Of a stretch of DNA of 64,000 bases, positions 25,633 to 34,589 are shown in pieces. Origin of the DNA: Thauera sp. GDN1 (GTDB lineage Bacteria; Pseudomonadota; Gammaproteobacteria; Burkholderiales; Rhodocyclaceae). Both the position numbers and the translations under genes were made by a program. The stretch lies in assembly GCF_029223545.1 (NCBI RefSeq), contig NZ_CP097870.1:2604001-2668000 (forward strand). Reading direction: 5' to 3'. The notes beneath the pieces are model-generated. The model had not been told where the DNA came from. It made no database searches and saw only the letters and a list, made by a program, of their open reading frames with translations. Each line of letters starts with the position of its first letter. Position 1 is the first letter of the stretch.

Positions 25633-26814
25633 ATGGACTTTGAATTTTCGGAACAGGAGCGTGCGTTCCTGCGCGAGGTCGACCAATTCCTCGCCGAGAA
25701 TCACGATCCGAAGGTGATGGACGTGACCCGCGAAAACATGGCTCAGGTGTGCGACACGCCGGAGCGGCGCGCATTCATGAAGAAGCTCGCGGCGAAAGGC
25801 TGGCTGGGCATCACCTGGCCGAAGGAATGCGGCGGGCAGGATGGCGCGGGGTTCTACGAGTTCCTGCTCAACGAGAAGCTGTCCTCGGTCGGCGCGCCGC
25901 AGATCGGCAAGGGGATCGGCATCATCGGCAAGACCCTGATCAAGGTCGGTTCGGAAAAGCTGAAGAAGGAATTCCTGCCCAGGATCCTCAGCGCCGACGT
26001 CGAGTTCGCGGTGGGCTACTCGGAACCGAGCGCAGGCTCCGATTCGGCGGCGATGCGCCTGAAGGCGGAGCGCAGCGGCGACGGCTGGATGCTCAATGGA
26101 CAGAAGGTCTTCACCACCTCGGCACACTTCGCCGACTGGTACTGGGTCGGCGCCCGCACCGACCCCGATGCCCCCAAGCATCACGGCATCTCCTTGTTCC
26201 TGGTGCCGATGAACCATCCGGGGCTGACCATCCACCCGATGTACACGATGGGCAACGAGCGCACCAACGCGGTCTTCTTCGACAACGTGTTCGTGCCCGA
26301 CGAGTACCGCGTGGGCGAGTTGAACAAGGGTTTCCAGTACATCGCCGAAGCGCTCGACATCGAACGCTTCACCATGTTCACCCTGTCGCCGATCCGCGGT
26401 CGCATGGAACTCCTCTGCGACTACGTGCGCACCGCGACCCGCGACGGCAAGCCCCTGCGCGAGGATCCCGTCATCCGCCAACGCATCGCCCAGCTGGCCA
26501 CCGAGTGCGAGGTCGCGCGGGTGCTGAGCATCCGGTTCGTCGACGCTGCGCTGCACAGCGACAAGACCCCCACCAACGAAGCCTCGCAGTACAAGCTCTA
26601 CGCCACCGAGCTGTCGCGCCGCATTGCCGACGCCACGATGGACATCGTCGGGCCGGGCGCGCAGCTCGCGCTCGGCACCGAGGACGCACCGCTGCGTGGT
26701 CGCGGCGAGAGCTGCTACACCTACACCGTGATCGACACCATCGGCGGGGGCTCGTCCGAGGTGCAGAAGAACATCATCGCCAAGCGCAAGCTCGGCCTGC
26801 CGAAGAACTTCTGA
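25633..26814 (+). CDS. Acyl-CoA dehydrogenase (FadE-like)
   Basis: A 393-residue FAD enzyme that introduces a 2,3 double bond into an acyl-CoA. The YSEPSAGSDSAAMRLKAERSGDGWMLNGQKVFTT region binds flavin and substrate, and the C-terminus has DTIGGGSSEVQKNIIAKRKLGLP. The usual MCAD-type catalytic glutamate is not at the C-terminal position; a glutamate in ALDIER may serve instead, as in isovaleryl-CoA dehydrogenase-like members. Together with the dehydrogenase at 29101-30261 it could form a heteromer like the ChsE1-ChsE2 or FadE pairs of steroid side-chain degradation. It leads the long plus-strand operon. Confidence 0.88.
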   Translation: MDFEFSEQERAFLREVDQFLAENHDPKVMDVTRENMAQVCDTPERRAFMKKLAAKGWLGITWPKECGGQDGAGFYEFLLNEKLSSVGAPQIGKGIGIIGKTLIKVGSEKLKKEFLPRILSADVEFAVGYSEPSAGSDSAAMRLKAERSGDGWMLNGQKVFTTSAHFADWYWVGARTDPDAPKHHGISLFLVPMNHPGLTIHPMYTMGNERTNAVFFDNVFVPDEYRVGELNKGFQYIAEALDIERFTMFTLSPIRGRMELLCDYVRTATRDGKPLREDPVIRQRIAQLATECEVARVLSIRFVDAALHSDKTPTNEASQYKLYATELSRRIADATMDIVGPGAQLALGTEDAPLRGRGESCYTYTVIDTIGGGSSEVQKNIIAKRKLGLPKNF

Positions 26815-26831
26815 GCCAGGAGCGGAAGCAC

Positions 26832-27992
26832 ATGTCCGCAATGAAGGATCTGATCGTGCTCGACCTGGCAAGCGTGGGCCCGGCCGCACGCGCCTCGCGC
26901 ATCCTCGCCGACTTCGGCATGCAGGTGATCAAGGTGGCGCCGGTGAGCGCGAAGGGTGCCAAACAGGTGGACCCCGTGTTTCACGCCTATGGCGCAGGCA
27001 GGGGCATGCGCAGGATGCGCGTCGACCTCAAGGCGGACAAGGGCCGCCGCCTGATCCGCCATCTGGCCTCTTTCGCCGACGTGTTGATCGAGAGCTATCG
27101 CCCCGGGGTTGCAGCGCGACTGGGCGTAGGCCACGAGGAGTTGTGCGCGCTGAACCCCCGGCTCGTGTACTGCTCCACCAGTGGTTACGGCCAGGACGGC
27201 CCTTATGCCGGCTGGGTCGGACACGACATCAACTATCAGGCGCTCAGCGGCTATCTGGCATGCACCGCGCCCGACGCCGAGGGCGTGCCGGCACTGCCGG
27301 GCGCAACCATCGCCGATGGCGCGGGCGGCGGCATGCACGCGGCGCTTTCCATTGTCGCCGCGCTGCTCGAACGTACGCACACCGGCCGCGGGAAATATCT
27401 CGACGTCTCGGTCACCGACGGCATGCTGAACCTGATGTCCCTGTACCTGGATCAGTATCTGGCCACCGGCGAGGACACGCAGCCGGGCTCCGGCGTGCTG
27501 ACCGGGAAGTACGCCTGGTACGGCGTTTACCCCACCCGGGACGGGCGGTTCATTTCGGTCGGTGCGATCGAAGGGCACTTTTTCCGCAACCTGTGCCGTC
27601 TGCTGGAGCTAGAGCAGTTCGCCGAGCGCCAGTACGACATCGCCGTGCAGGCCGAGATGCGCGCGGCATTCCGGGCGCGCTTCCTCACCGGCGATCGCGA
27701 CCATTGGGTCGCCCTGCTCGCCGGCGCCGACACCTGTGTCGCCCCGGTGCTGTCGGTGCCCGAAGTCTGTGCCGACCCCCACCTGCGTGCACGCGGCGAC
27801 TTCGTCACCGCGGTCCATCCGGAACACGGCGAATTCGAGCAGCTCGCCCCGACCCTGGCCGGATGCGAGCGGACCCCGCCCCAGCATGTGATACGGACGG
27901 GCGCACACACCGACACGGACGACATCCTGCGAGCCGCGGCGTTGAGCGCCACCGAGATCGCCACCCTGCGCGCGGAGGGATGCATCGAATGA
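26832..27992 (+). CDS. Class III CoA-transferase family protein resembling alpha-methylacyl-CoA racemase
   Basis: A 386-residue CaiB/BaiF-fold protein. It has the racemase-type signature GHDINYQALSG with H131 and D132, and a second acidic residue D162 in IADGAGGG, which match the catalytic His126 and Asp156 of mycobacterial alpha-methylacyl-CoA racemase. This points to inversion at a 2-methyl-branched acyl-CoA centre rather than CoA transfer. Such a step is needed in isoprenoid and steroid side-chain breakdown. It follows the acyl-CoA dehydrogenase by 17 bp. A transferase function cannot be excluded. Confidence 0.75.
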   Translation: MSAMKDLIVLDLASVGPAARASRILADFGMQVIKVAPVSAKGAKQVDPVFHAYGAGRGMRRMRVDLKADKGRRLIRHLASFADVLIESYRPGVAARLGVGHEELCALNPRLVYCSTSGYGQDGPYAGWVGHDINYQALSGYLACTAPDAEGVPALPGATIADGAGGGMHAALSIVAALLERTHTGRGKYLDVSVTDGMLNLMSLYLDQYLATGEDTQPGSGVLTGKYAWYGVYPTRDGRFISVGAIEGHFFRNLCRLLELEQFAERQYDIAVQAEMRAAFRARFLTGDRDHWVALLAGADTCVAPVLSVPEVCADPHLRARGDFVTAVHPEHGEFEQLAPTLAGCERTPPQHVIRTGAHTDTDDILRAAALSATEIATLRAEGCIE

Positions 27993-28044
27993 AGCGCGCG
28001 AATCCATACCCGACCACCCGCCCTGCACCAAGGAGCGTAGCCCG

Positions 28045-28566
28045 ATGAACGAAGACGACACGCTGCCCGAAGCCGTCCGGAACATGATCGGTGTGCCGCT
28101 GTACGAGGAGCGCACCGAATTTCCGATCGAGATCGGCTACGTCTACAACACCTGCGCCGCCGTCGAGAACGGCAACCCGCTCTACTGGGACGAGGACGCG
28201 GCGCAACAGATCGCCGGGGGGCGCATCGCGCCGCCGACGATGCTGTCGGTCTGGTTCCGCCCGCATTACTGGGCGCCGGGCGCGACCGGCGAGCGCAAGG
28301 CCCTTCAGGCGCATTTCGACATCAAGGCATTGCTCGACCTGCCGGAGGCGGTGGTCGCCAACAACGAAGCCAGCTTCGGCGAGCCGGTGCGGATGGGCGA
28401 CGTGCTCACCACCTGCCAGATCGTGCGCGCGATCGGCCCGGTCAAGCAGACCCGGCTCGGGACCGGGCGCTTCTGGACGATCGATGTACGCACCACGAAC
28501 CAGCACGGTGAATGGGTCGGCACCGAAGCCTACACCCTGCTTGGCTACCGGAGACCCGCGCAATGA
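28045..28566 (+). CDS. MaoC-like hotdog protein, probable non-catalytic partner
   Basis: A 173-residue hotdog-fold protein of the N-terminal MaoC dehydratase group. The hydratase-2 motif region reads ENGNPLYWDEDAA: where active enzymes have NPLH, this one has Tyr47 in place of the catalytic histidine. It overlaps the next MaoC gene by 4 nt (ATGA), so the two products are probably made together as a heteromer, as in the two-part MaoC hydratases of cholesterol side-chain degradation. Start at the ATG 28045 after an AAGGAG at ~28030. Confidence 0.8.
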   Translation: MNEDDTLPEAVRNMIGVPLYEERTEFPIEIGYVYNTCAAVENGNPLYWDEDAAQQIAGGRIAPPTMLSVWFRPHYWAPGATGERKALQAHFDIKALLDLPEAVVANNEASFGEPVRMGDVLTTCQIVRAIGPVKQTRLGTGRFWTIDVRTTNQHGEWVGTEAYTLLGYRRPAQ

Positions 28567-29051
28567 ACGCAAGCCTCGCCCCGAAGCTGTTGTCCGGCGA
28601 CATCAAGGTCGGCGACCAGCTGCCCGCACTCGAGCACAGGGTGACGGCAACGACCGTGGTGCTCGGCGCCCTCGCCAGCCGCGACTGGCGACCGATGCAT
28701 CACGACAAGGACTTCGCCGTCGAGCGCAATGGCACGCCCAACATCTTCATCAACACGCCGAACAACGCCGCCTGGTTCGAACGCTACATCACCGACTGGA
28801 CCGGCCCCTTCGGCCGCCTCGGGCGCCTAAGCTTCCAGATGAAGACCCCGGTCTTCCCCGGCGACGAGATGTGCTTCGGCGGCGAGGTCAAGGCACTGAC
28901 AGCAGACGACTCCGGCTGCCACTGGGCGGATCTCGAGCTGAGCATCAGCGTGAACGGCGAGCCGCGGACGGTGGGCAAGGCGCGGGTCGCCCTCCCCGCC
29001 ACGATCGACGACAACCCCTGGCGCCGCAAGGGCGAGCGCTGGCAGCCCTGA
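28563..29051 (+). CDS. MaoC-like enoyl-CoA hydratase, catalytic subunit
   Basis: A 162-residue hotdog-fold hydratase. The motif ASRDWRPMHHDKDFA keeps the Asp41 and His46 expected for R-specific enoyl-CoA hydratases. It is translationally coupled to the preceding MaoC gene, which lacks the histidine, so the pair probably builds one active site. It should hydrate the product of the neighbouring acyl-CoA dehydrogenases to a 3-hydroxyacyl-CoA. The substrate is unknown; the preceding racemase and the aldolases elsewhere in the window favour a branched or cyclic acyl chain. Confidence 0.83.
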   Translation: MNASLAPKLLSGDIKVGDQLPALEHRVTATTVVLGALASRDWRPMHHDKDFAVERNGTPNIFINTPNNAAWFERYITDWTGPFGRLGRLSFQMKTPVFPGDEMCFGGEVKALTADDSGCHWADLELSISVNGEPRTVGKARVALPATIDDNPWRRKGERWQP

Positions 29052-29100
29052 GCGCGGCTTCACCGCAACCAGAACAATCACGGAATCGAAAGAGGTCATC

Positions 29101-30261
29101 ATGGATCTGAAATTTACCAACGAGCAGAACATGCTCCGCGACATGACGAACAACCTGTGCGCGGACTACAGCGGCGTCGACGTGGTGCGCAAGATGGAGA
29201 ACGACCCGATCGGCCTGCCTGCCGCGCTGTGGGCGCAGATGCAGGAGACCGGACTGCTCGGCATGCGCATCCCCGAGGCGTACGGCGGCATGGGATTGAG
29301 CCTGCTCGACTGCGCGGTGATCTACGAGCAACTCGGCCGCTTCCTCGCCCCGGGGCCGTATTTCTCCAGCACCGTCATGAGCGCCGGCGCACTGGTCCAC
29401 TCGGCCGACGCCGACTGGCAGGCAAGGCTGCTGCCTGCGATCGCCGCAGGCGAGACGATCGTCGTCCCCGCATGGATGGAGCCCGACAACGGCTTCGGTG
29501 CAGTCGGGGTGCAGATGCGCGCCCGCCAGGAAGGCGACGGCTACGTGCTCGACGGCGTCAAGCGCCATGTATTCCACGCCCGCGCCGCCCACAAGTTGCT
29601 GGTCCTGGCCCGTACCGGCGATGCCGAGGATGCGGTCTCCCTGTTCATCGTCGACGCGGACAGCCCCGGCCTGGAATACACGCAACAGATGAGCATGGCC
29701 TCCGACACCCAGTACAAGCTCGTCTTCGACAAGGTGGCAGTGCCGCAATCCAGCCTCGTCGGCCGGGAGAACGAAGGCTGGAAAGCCTGGGATGCGGCGA
29801 TGCACGAGGGCATCGTGCTGCTGGCCGCCTGGGCGGCAGGAGGTGCCGAGCGTGCGCTCGAGATCACGGTTCAGTACGCCAAGGATCGCGAGCAGTTCGG
29901 CAAGCCGATCGGCGCCTTCCAGGCACTCGCGCACTACATGGCCGACGCCAGTGCGGTTGTCGACGGGGCCAAGACGCTGGTGCTGGAGGCGGCCTGGGCG
30001 CACAGCGCCGGCAAGCCGATCGAGCGGCTCGCGCCGATGGCCAAGCTGTTCGCGTGCAAGGCCTTCCGCGACACGACCGCGATGGCGGAACAGGTCCATG
30101 GCGGCATCGGCTTCACGCTCGATTACGACATCCAGCTCTACTACCGTCGTGCCAAGCAGCTGCAGATGAACTGGTGGGACGCGCGCCATCTCGAGCAGCT
30201 GATTGCAGGCGAGATCCTAGACGGTACGGGCAGGACCATCGACGACCCCTTCACCGTGTGA
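29101..30261 (+). CDS. Acyl-CoA dehydrogenase
   Basis: A 386-residue acyl-CoA dehydrogenase with MDLKFTNEQNMLRDM, PEAYGGMGLSLLD, and the AKDREQFGKPIGAFQALAHYMAD and QVHGGIGFTLDYDIQLYYRR signatures. The middle region (AWMEPDNGF...) departs from the common SEPxAGSD pattern, which is frequent in the second subunit of heteromeric dehydrogenases. The glutamate in AMHEGIV lies where isovaleryl-CoA dehydrogenase has its base. It likely pairs with the dehydrogenase at 25633-26814 and feeds ETF. Confidence 0.87.
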   Translation: MDLKFTNEQNMLRDMTNNLCADYSGVDVVRKMENDPIGLPAALWAQMQETGLLGMRIPEAYGGMGLSLLDCAVIYEQLGRFLAPGPYFSSTVMSAGALVHSADADWQARLLPAIAAGETIVVPAWMEPDNGFGAVGVQMRARQEGDGYVLDGVKRHVFHARAAHKLLVLARTGDAEDAVSLFIVDADSPGLEYTQQMSMASDTQYKLVFDKVAVPQSSLVGRENEGWKAWDAAMHEGIVLLAAWAAGGAERALEITVQYAKDREQFGKPIGAFQALAHYMADASAVVDGAKTLVLEAAWAHSAGKPIERLAPMAKLFACKAFRDTTAMAEQVHGGIGFTLDYDIQLYYRRAKQLQMNWWDARHLEQLIAGEILDGTGRTIDDPFTV

Positions 30262-30295
30262 GCACGGACGCCCCCATCCCTGAGTGAGCGCACGA

Positions 30296-31048
30296 ATGGC
30301 AAAACCGAATCCCGATTATGGAAAGGGCATTTTCCGCCGACGGATCTTCGTGCGCGGGGAACCTGGCGTCGTGAAGGTCGAGCTCGAAGACGGGAATCAC
30401 GGTTTTCGAGTCCGCCTGGCGCACGATGGCGAGACGGTGACCGACCTCACCGTGGACACCGTCCGCTACCCCTTCAACACCTGCCCCGAGGCGATCACGC
30501 CCCTGCGCCGCATCGTCGGCTTCCCGCTCGACGGCGACGCGCAGGCGCTGCGCGACCGCGCGGTGCCGGGTGAAAACTGCACGCACATGTTCGACATGGC
30601 CGCGCTGGCCATTGCGCATGCGAGGCAGGAAGACCTCGCGCTGGACTATCTGATGGCCGTCGAGGACCAGGTCGACGCACCGGCACGGGTGGAGATCCAC
30701 TGCAACGGTCAGGTCGTTCACGCATGGACGGTCAAGGATCATGAGGTGGTTTCCCCACCCGCACTGGCCGGAAAACCCATGATGCGCGGCTTCCACGCCT
30801 GGGCCTCACGCGCGTTCGACGCCCCGGGACTCGAGGCGGCAACCGCCCTGCAACGGGCCTACTTCGTCGCGCAAAGCAGACGCCATGACTTCGACCCGCC
30901 CGAGGCCAACCCCGGAATCGGCGACGGCATGCCCCAGGGCTGCTGCTACTCCTACAACCACGGCGCCGTCGAACGCGCACTGCGCAGTGCCGGCACGGTC
31001 CGTGACTTCACCCGCACCCCCGAAAAGCTGCTCCGCTTCGAACCCTGA
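30296..31048 (+). CDS. DUF2889-family protein of unknown function
   Basis: A 250-residue protein that I recognise only as DUF2889-like. Visible features are an N-terminal basic stretch with FRRRIFVRGEPGVVKVELED, a central region rich in His and acidic residues (CTHMFDMAALAIAHAR), and MPQGCCYSYN near the C-terminus. There is no signal peptide or membrane segment. The beta-rich N-terminal half suggests a small-molecule binding fold. It lies between an acyl-CoA dehydrogenase and a CoA-transferase on the same transcript, so a role in handling a CoA ester is plausible but unproven. A GTG at 30284 is an alternative start. Confidence 0.6.
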   Translation: MAKPNPDYGKGIFRRRIFVRGEPGVVKVELEDGNHGFRVRLAHDGETVTDLTVDTVRYPFNTCPEAITPLRRIVGFPLDGDAQALRDRAVPGENCTHMFDMAALAIAHARQEDLALDYLMAVEDQVDAPARVEIHCNGQVVHAWTVKDHEVVSPPALAGKPMMRGFHAWASRAFDAPGLEAATALQRAYFVAQSRRHDFDPPEANPGIGDGMPQGCCYSYNHGAVERALRSAGTVRDFTRTPEKLLRFEP

Positions 31049-31063
31049 ACGAGGACATCCCGA

Positions 31064-32296
31064 ATGAACGACAGCAAGCAACCGCAAGGAACGGGCGCCC
31101 TCGCCGGGCTGCTCGTCCTTGACTTCGGCCAGGGCGTGTCCGCGCCGCATTGCGCTCGCCTGTTCGCGGACTACGGTGCGGACGTCATCAAGATCGAGCC
31201 CCGCCACGGCGATGCCGCACGCAGCAGCGGCCCCTACCCGGGCGATCAGCCCCACACCGAACGCAGCGGTCTGTTCTTCTTTCACAACACGAACAAGCGT
31301 GGCGTCACCTGCGACGTCTCCCAGCCCGCAGGGCGCTCGTTGTTCATGGACCTGGTCAGGCGGGCAGACGTGCTGATCGAGAACAACCTGCCGGCGCAGA
31401 TGCGCGAATGGGGAATCGATTACCCGACCCTCGCGGCGATCAACCCGAACCTGGTGATGATCTCGATCACGCCCTTCGGCCAGACCGGTCCCTACAGCGA
31501 GTGGCACGGGCAGGATCTCAACGCCTACCACCTGTCGGGCGCGAGCGCCCGCTACTGCGGCCGTCCGGGCGAGATGCCGCTCGAGCACGGCACCTTCTCC
31601 GCCGACTACTTCGGCTCGGTCGCCGCGGCCGCCTGGGGGCTCGCGGCGGTAATGGGTCGCGATCTGGTCGGCGGCGGCCAGCAGGTCGATGTGTCGTGCG
31701 CCGAGGCGATCGCGGCGGCATTCGTCGGAGGGCAGAACATCGGCGGGCTGGCGCAGGACGGACGCTGGGACTCACGCACCGGCGTCGGCATGCCGCTCGG
31801 CGCCCCGGCGACGATCCTGCCATGCAAGGACGGCCACGTCTGGATGCTCGCCCTCGAGCCGGGCCAGTGGAAAGGGCTGTGCAAGGTCATGGGCGACCCG
31901 GAATGGGCCAGCCTGGAGATGTTCGACGACATGTACACCCGCGCGCAGAACGCCGACCTCATCTACGGCCTGATGAGCGACTGGCTGATGGCGCACGGCA
32001 AGATGGAGATCATGGAGAAGTGCCAGGCGGCCGGCTGCCCGGTCACCGCGGTCTTCACCATCGAGGAGGCGGCGCGCCACCGCCATCTCCAGGCCAGGGA
32101 CTACTTCGTCGACATCGAGCACCCCGAGCTCGGACGCCTGCATTGCCTAGGCGCGCCCTTCAAGCTGCCCGCGAGCCCGGGCGGCCCGCATGCGCCGGCA
32201 CCGCTGCTCGGCGAGCACAACCGGGAGGTCTTCGAGGGGCTGCTCGGGAAAACGGCCGCCGAAGTCGAGCACCTCGGCGCGATCGGCGCCATCTGA
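31064..32296 (+). CDS. Class III CoA-transferase (CaiB/BaiF), with catalytic Asp
   Basis: A 410-residue family III CoA-transferase. The putative nucleophile that carries CoA as an aspartyl thioester is D151 in the FGQTGPYSEWHGQDLNAYHLSG segment. LLVLDFGQGVSAPHCARLFADYGADVIKIEP is the family N-terminus. The next gene encodes a related protein without the aspartate, which recalls the BbsE-BbsF heteromer of succinyl-CoA:(R)-benzylsuccinate CoA-transferase, where only one partner carries the acidic residue. The acid activated is unknown; no CoA ligase is present in the window, so transferases are the likely activation step. Confidence 0.85.
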   Translation: MNDSKQPQGTGALAGLLVLDFGQGVSAPHCARLFADYGADVIKIEPRHGDAARSSGPYPGDQPHTERSGLFFFHNTNKRGVTCDVSQPAGRSLFMDLVRRADVLIENNLPAQMREWGIDYPTLAAINPNLVMISITPFGQTGPYSEWHGQDLNAYHLSGASARYCGRPGEMPLEHGTFSADYFGSVAAAAWGLAAVMGRDLVGGGQQVDVSCAEAIAAAFVGGQNIGGLAQDGRWDSRTGVGMPLGAPATILPCKDGHVWMLALEPGQWKGLCKVMGDPEWASLEMFDDMYTRAQNADLIYGLMSDWLMAHGKMEIMEKCQAAGCPVTAVFTIEEAARHRHLQARDYFVDIEHPELGRLHCLGAPFKLPASPGGPHAPAPLLGEHNREVFEGLLGKTAAEVEHLGAIGAI

Positions 32297-32317
32297 GTAC
32301 GCACACAGGATCAAGCC

Positions 32318-33538
32318 ATGTCGAACAAGCTCCCGCTCAAAGGCATCCGCGTCATCAACTTCGGCTGGGTATGGGCCGGGCCGGTCGTCGGCCAGACGCT
32401 CGGTTTCCTGGGCGCCGAGGTGCTCAAGATCGAGTCGCGTGCGCGCGTCGACATGACGCGCAACCTCCCCCCCTTCGCCGAAGGCATCGCCGGCCCCGAT
32501 CGCAGCCTCTCGAACCATGCCTGCTGGGCCGGCAACGGCTCGGTGACGATCGACCTGAAGCACGCCGAAGGCCGTGACCTGGCGCTGCGCCTGATCGCGG
32601 AGTCGGACGTCGTCATCGAGAACTTCGGCCCTGGTGTCATGGAGCGGCTGGGTTTCGGCTACGAGACCCTGCGTGCGGTCAGGGAGGACATCGTCCTCTT
32701 CTCCATGCCCGCCGCCGGCCTCTACGGCCCGCTCGAGCATGTGCGCACCTACGGCCTGAGCCTGACCTCGCTCACCGGCCTGGACAGCCTCGTGGGCTAC
32801 AAGGGCGGCCCACCGATCCCGGTGGAGAACGCCTATTCCGACCCCTTCGCGGGCATCTTCGGCGCCTTCGCGATCCTGACCGCGCTGCACAACCGGCGGC
32901 GCACGGGCCAGGGGCAGCACATCGATTTCTCGCAGCAGGAAGCGGTCATGCAGATGGTCGGACCGGCCTACATGGATTACCTGTTCAACGGTCGGTCGGG
33001 CGCGCCCAAGGGCAACGAGCATCCGAGCGCGGCGATGGCGCCCCACGGGGTCTTTCCCTGTCGCGGCGACGATCGCTGGGTCGCGATCGCGGTCGCCAGC
33101 GACGCCGAGTGGACGGCTCTGATCGAGATCATGGATCGGCCCGACTGGGCCTGCGATCCTGCGCTGGCGACGACGGCCGGTCGGCTGCAGGCGATCGGGC
33201 AGATCCACGCCGCGATCGGGGCCTGGACGTGCGACTTCGAGGCCCACGCACTGGCCGAGCGTCTCCAGCACGCGGGCGTCGCCGCCACGCCAGTGCTGAG
33301 GGTCTCGGATCTGCTCGACGATCCTCACTACCGGGCGCGCGGCACCTTCATCGAGGTCACCCACCCGCTCGGGTTCCGCGAAACCATCTACGGCCCCTAC
33401 GTGAAGATGAGCCGCACACCCGCAATGGTGCGACCCGGCCCCGCCATGGGGCAGGACAACGACCACGCCTTCCTTGAGATCCTGAAGCTGCCGGCCGCCG
33501 AGTACCAGCGCCTGAAGGACAGCCGAGTCATCTACTGA
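32318..33538 (+). CDS. Class III CoA-transferase homologue lacking the catalytic aspartate
   Basis: A 406-residue CaiB/BaiF-fold protein. Where family members have the nucleophilic aspartate (pattern GPY...YD...G), this one reads GPLEHVRTYGLSLTSLTG, with Gly146 at the expected position. FGWVWAGPVVGQTLGFLGAEVLKIES and RRRTGQGQHIDFSQQEAVM are otherwise typical. It most likely works as the non-catalytic partner of the transferase encoded 21 bp upstream. A separate function using another residue is possible. Confidence 0.82.
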   Translation: MSNKLPLKGIRVINFGWVWAGPVVGQTLGFLGAEVLKIESRARVDMTRNLPPFAEGIAGPDRSLSNHACWAGNGSVTIDLKHAEGRDLALRLIAESDVVIENFGPGVMERLGFGYETLRAVREDIVLFSMPAAGLYGPLEHVRTYGLSLTSLTGLDSLVGYKGGPPIPVENAYSDPFAGIFGAFAILTALHNRRRTGQGQHIDFSQQEAVMQMVGPAYMDYLFNGRSGAPKGNEHPSAAMAPHGVFPCRGDDRWVAIAVASDAEWTALIEIMDRPDWACDPALATTAGRLQAIGQIHAAIGAWTCDFEAHALAERLQHAGVAATPVLRVSDLLDDPHYRARGTFIEVTHPLGFRETIYGPYVKMSRTPAMVRPGPAMGQDNDHAFLEILKLPAAEYQRLKDSRVIY

Positions 33539-33605
33539 CCCTCGCCGCACCCAGCCTGCGCCGGCCGTCCGGCGGTCCGGGCGCAAACGATACGGAGACA
33601 CGACC

Positions 33606-34529
33606 ATGAAGTTCGCATTGGCAACGCCCGCACTGAACACCTATCCGGCCGCGATGGCTCCCTGGGAGCCGCGTGCGGGAGGGGCCGAGATCCTGCGCTA
33701 CGCGCGCATGGCCGACTCCCTGAGCTGGAACTGGCTGACCCTGCCCGAGCACATCGTGATGCCCAGCGAGATGAAGGAGGTCATGGGGCCGCGCTGGGCC
33801 GAAAGCATCGTCGCCGCGGCAACCCTGATGGGGGCGACCGAACGCATCCACATGCTCACCTACATCCTCCCGCTTCCCTACCGGCACCCTCTGATGCTGG
33901 CCAAGCAGATCGCCACGATGGAGTTCCTGGCCGGCGGCCGGTTCACCCTCGGCACCGCGGTCGGTCATCTGGAAAAGGAGTTCGAAGCGCTGGGGATTCC
34001 GTTCCACAAGCGCGGCGCGATGACCGACGAATACCTTGCGGCGATGAAGGTGGCCTGGACCTCCGACAAGCCCGAATTCGAAGGCGAGTTCGTGCGCTTC
34101 AAGGACATCACCGTCGAGCCCAAGCCGGTGCAGAAGCCGCATCCGCCGATCTTCATCGGAGGCAACTCCAAGCCCGCCATGCGACGCGCCGCCGAACACG
34201 GAGACGGCTGGATCCCGTGGCTGGTCACCAGCGAGGATCTGCCCGACTGCATCGCCTACATGAAGAGCCTGCCCGCGTACGAGGCCAAGGCAGACCGTTT
34301 CGAGATCCTCGTCACCACGACCGCGTACAAGGTCGAGGACTACTCGCACGCAGAATCCGGCGAGACCCAGATCTCGAGCGACCGCGACAGCGTGCTGCGC
34401 GAGATCGAGGCCTTGAGGAAGGCCGGCGCGACCTCGGTGCAGGTGATGCCGCCACGTTTCGACTCCATCGAGCAGACACTCGACTGGATCGAGTGGTACG
34501 ACCAAGAAATCATCCCGAATTTCCGCTGA
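33606..34529 (+). CDS. LLM-class flavin/F420-dependent oxidoreductase
   Basis: A 307-residue luciferase-like TIM-barrel protein. Seen are the LPEHIVMP loop, LLM-typical LTYILPLPYRHPLMLAKQIATMEFLAGGRFTLGTAVGHLEKEFEALGIPFHKRGAMTDEYL and FIGGNSKPAMRRAAEHGDGWIPW. These match the subfamily predicted to use F420 (TIGR03619-like) rather than FMN. Sequence alone does not settle the cofactor, but F420 biosynthesis genes lie 23 kb away. No FMN reductase partner is adjacent. It could carry out hydride transfer to or from an alcohol, ketone or ring double bond. Confidence 0.8.
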   Translation: MKFALATPALNTYPAAMAPWEPRAGGAEILRYARMADSLSWNWLTLPEHIVMPSEMKEVMGPRWAESIVAAATLMGATERIHMLTYILPLPYRHPLMLAKQIATMEFLAGGRFTLGTAVGHLEKEFEALGIPFHKRGAMTDEYLAAMKVAWTSDKPEFEGEFVRFKDITVEPKPVQKPHPPIFIGGNSKPAMRRAAEHGDGWIPWLVTSEDLPDCIAYMKSLPAYEAKADRFEILVTTTAYKVEDYSHAESGETQISSDRDSVLREIEALRKAGATSVQVMPPRFDSIEQTLDWIEWYDQEIIPNFR

Positions 34530-34589
34530 ACGAACGACGGCCAATGCGATACGCCTGGCGGCGATGGCCAATCTGACGAGGACGCATGC

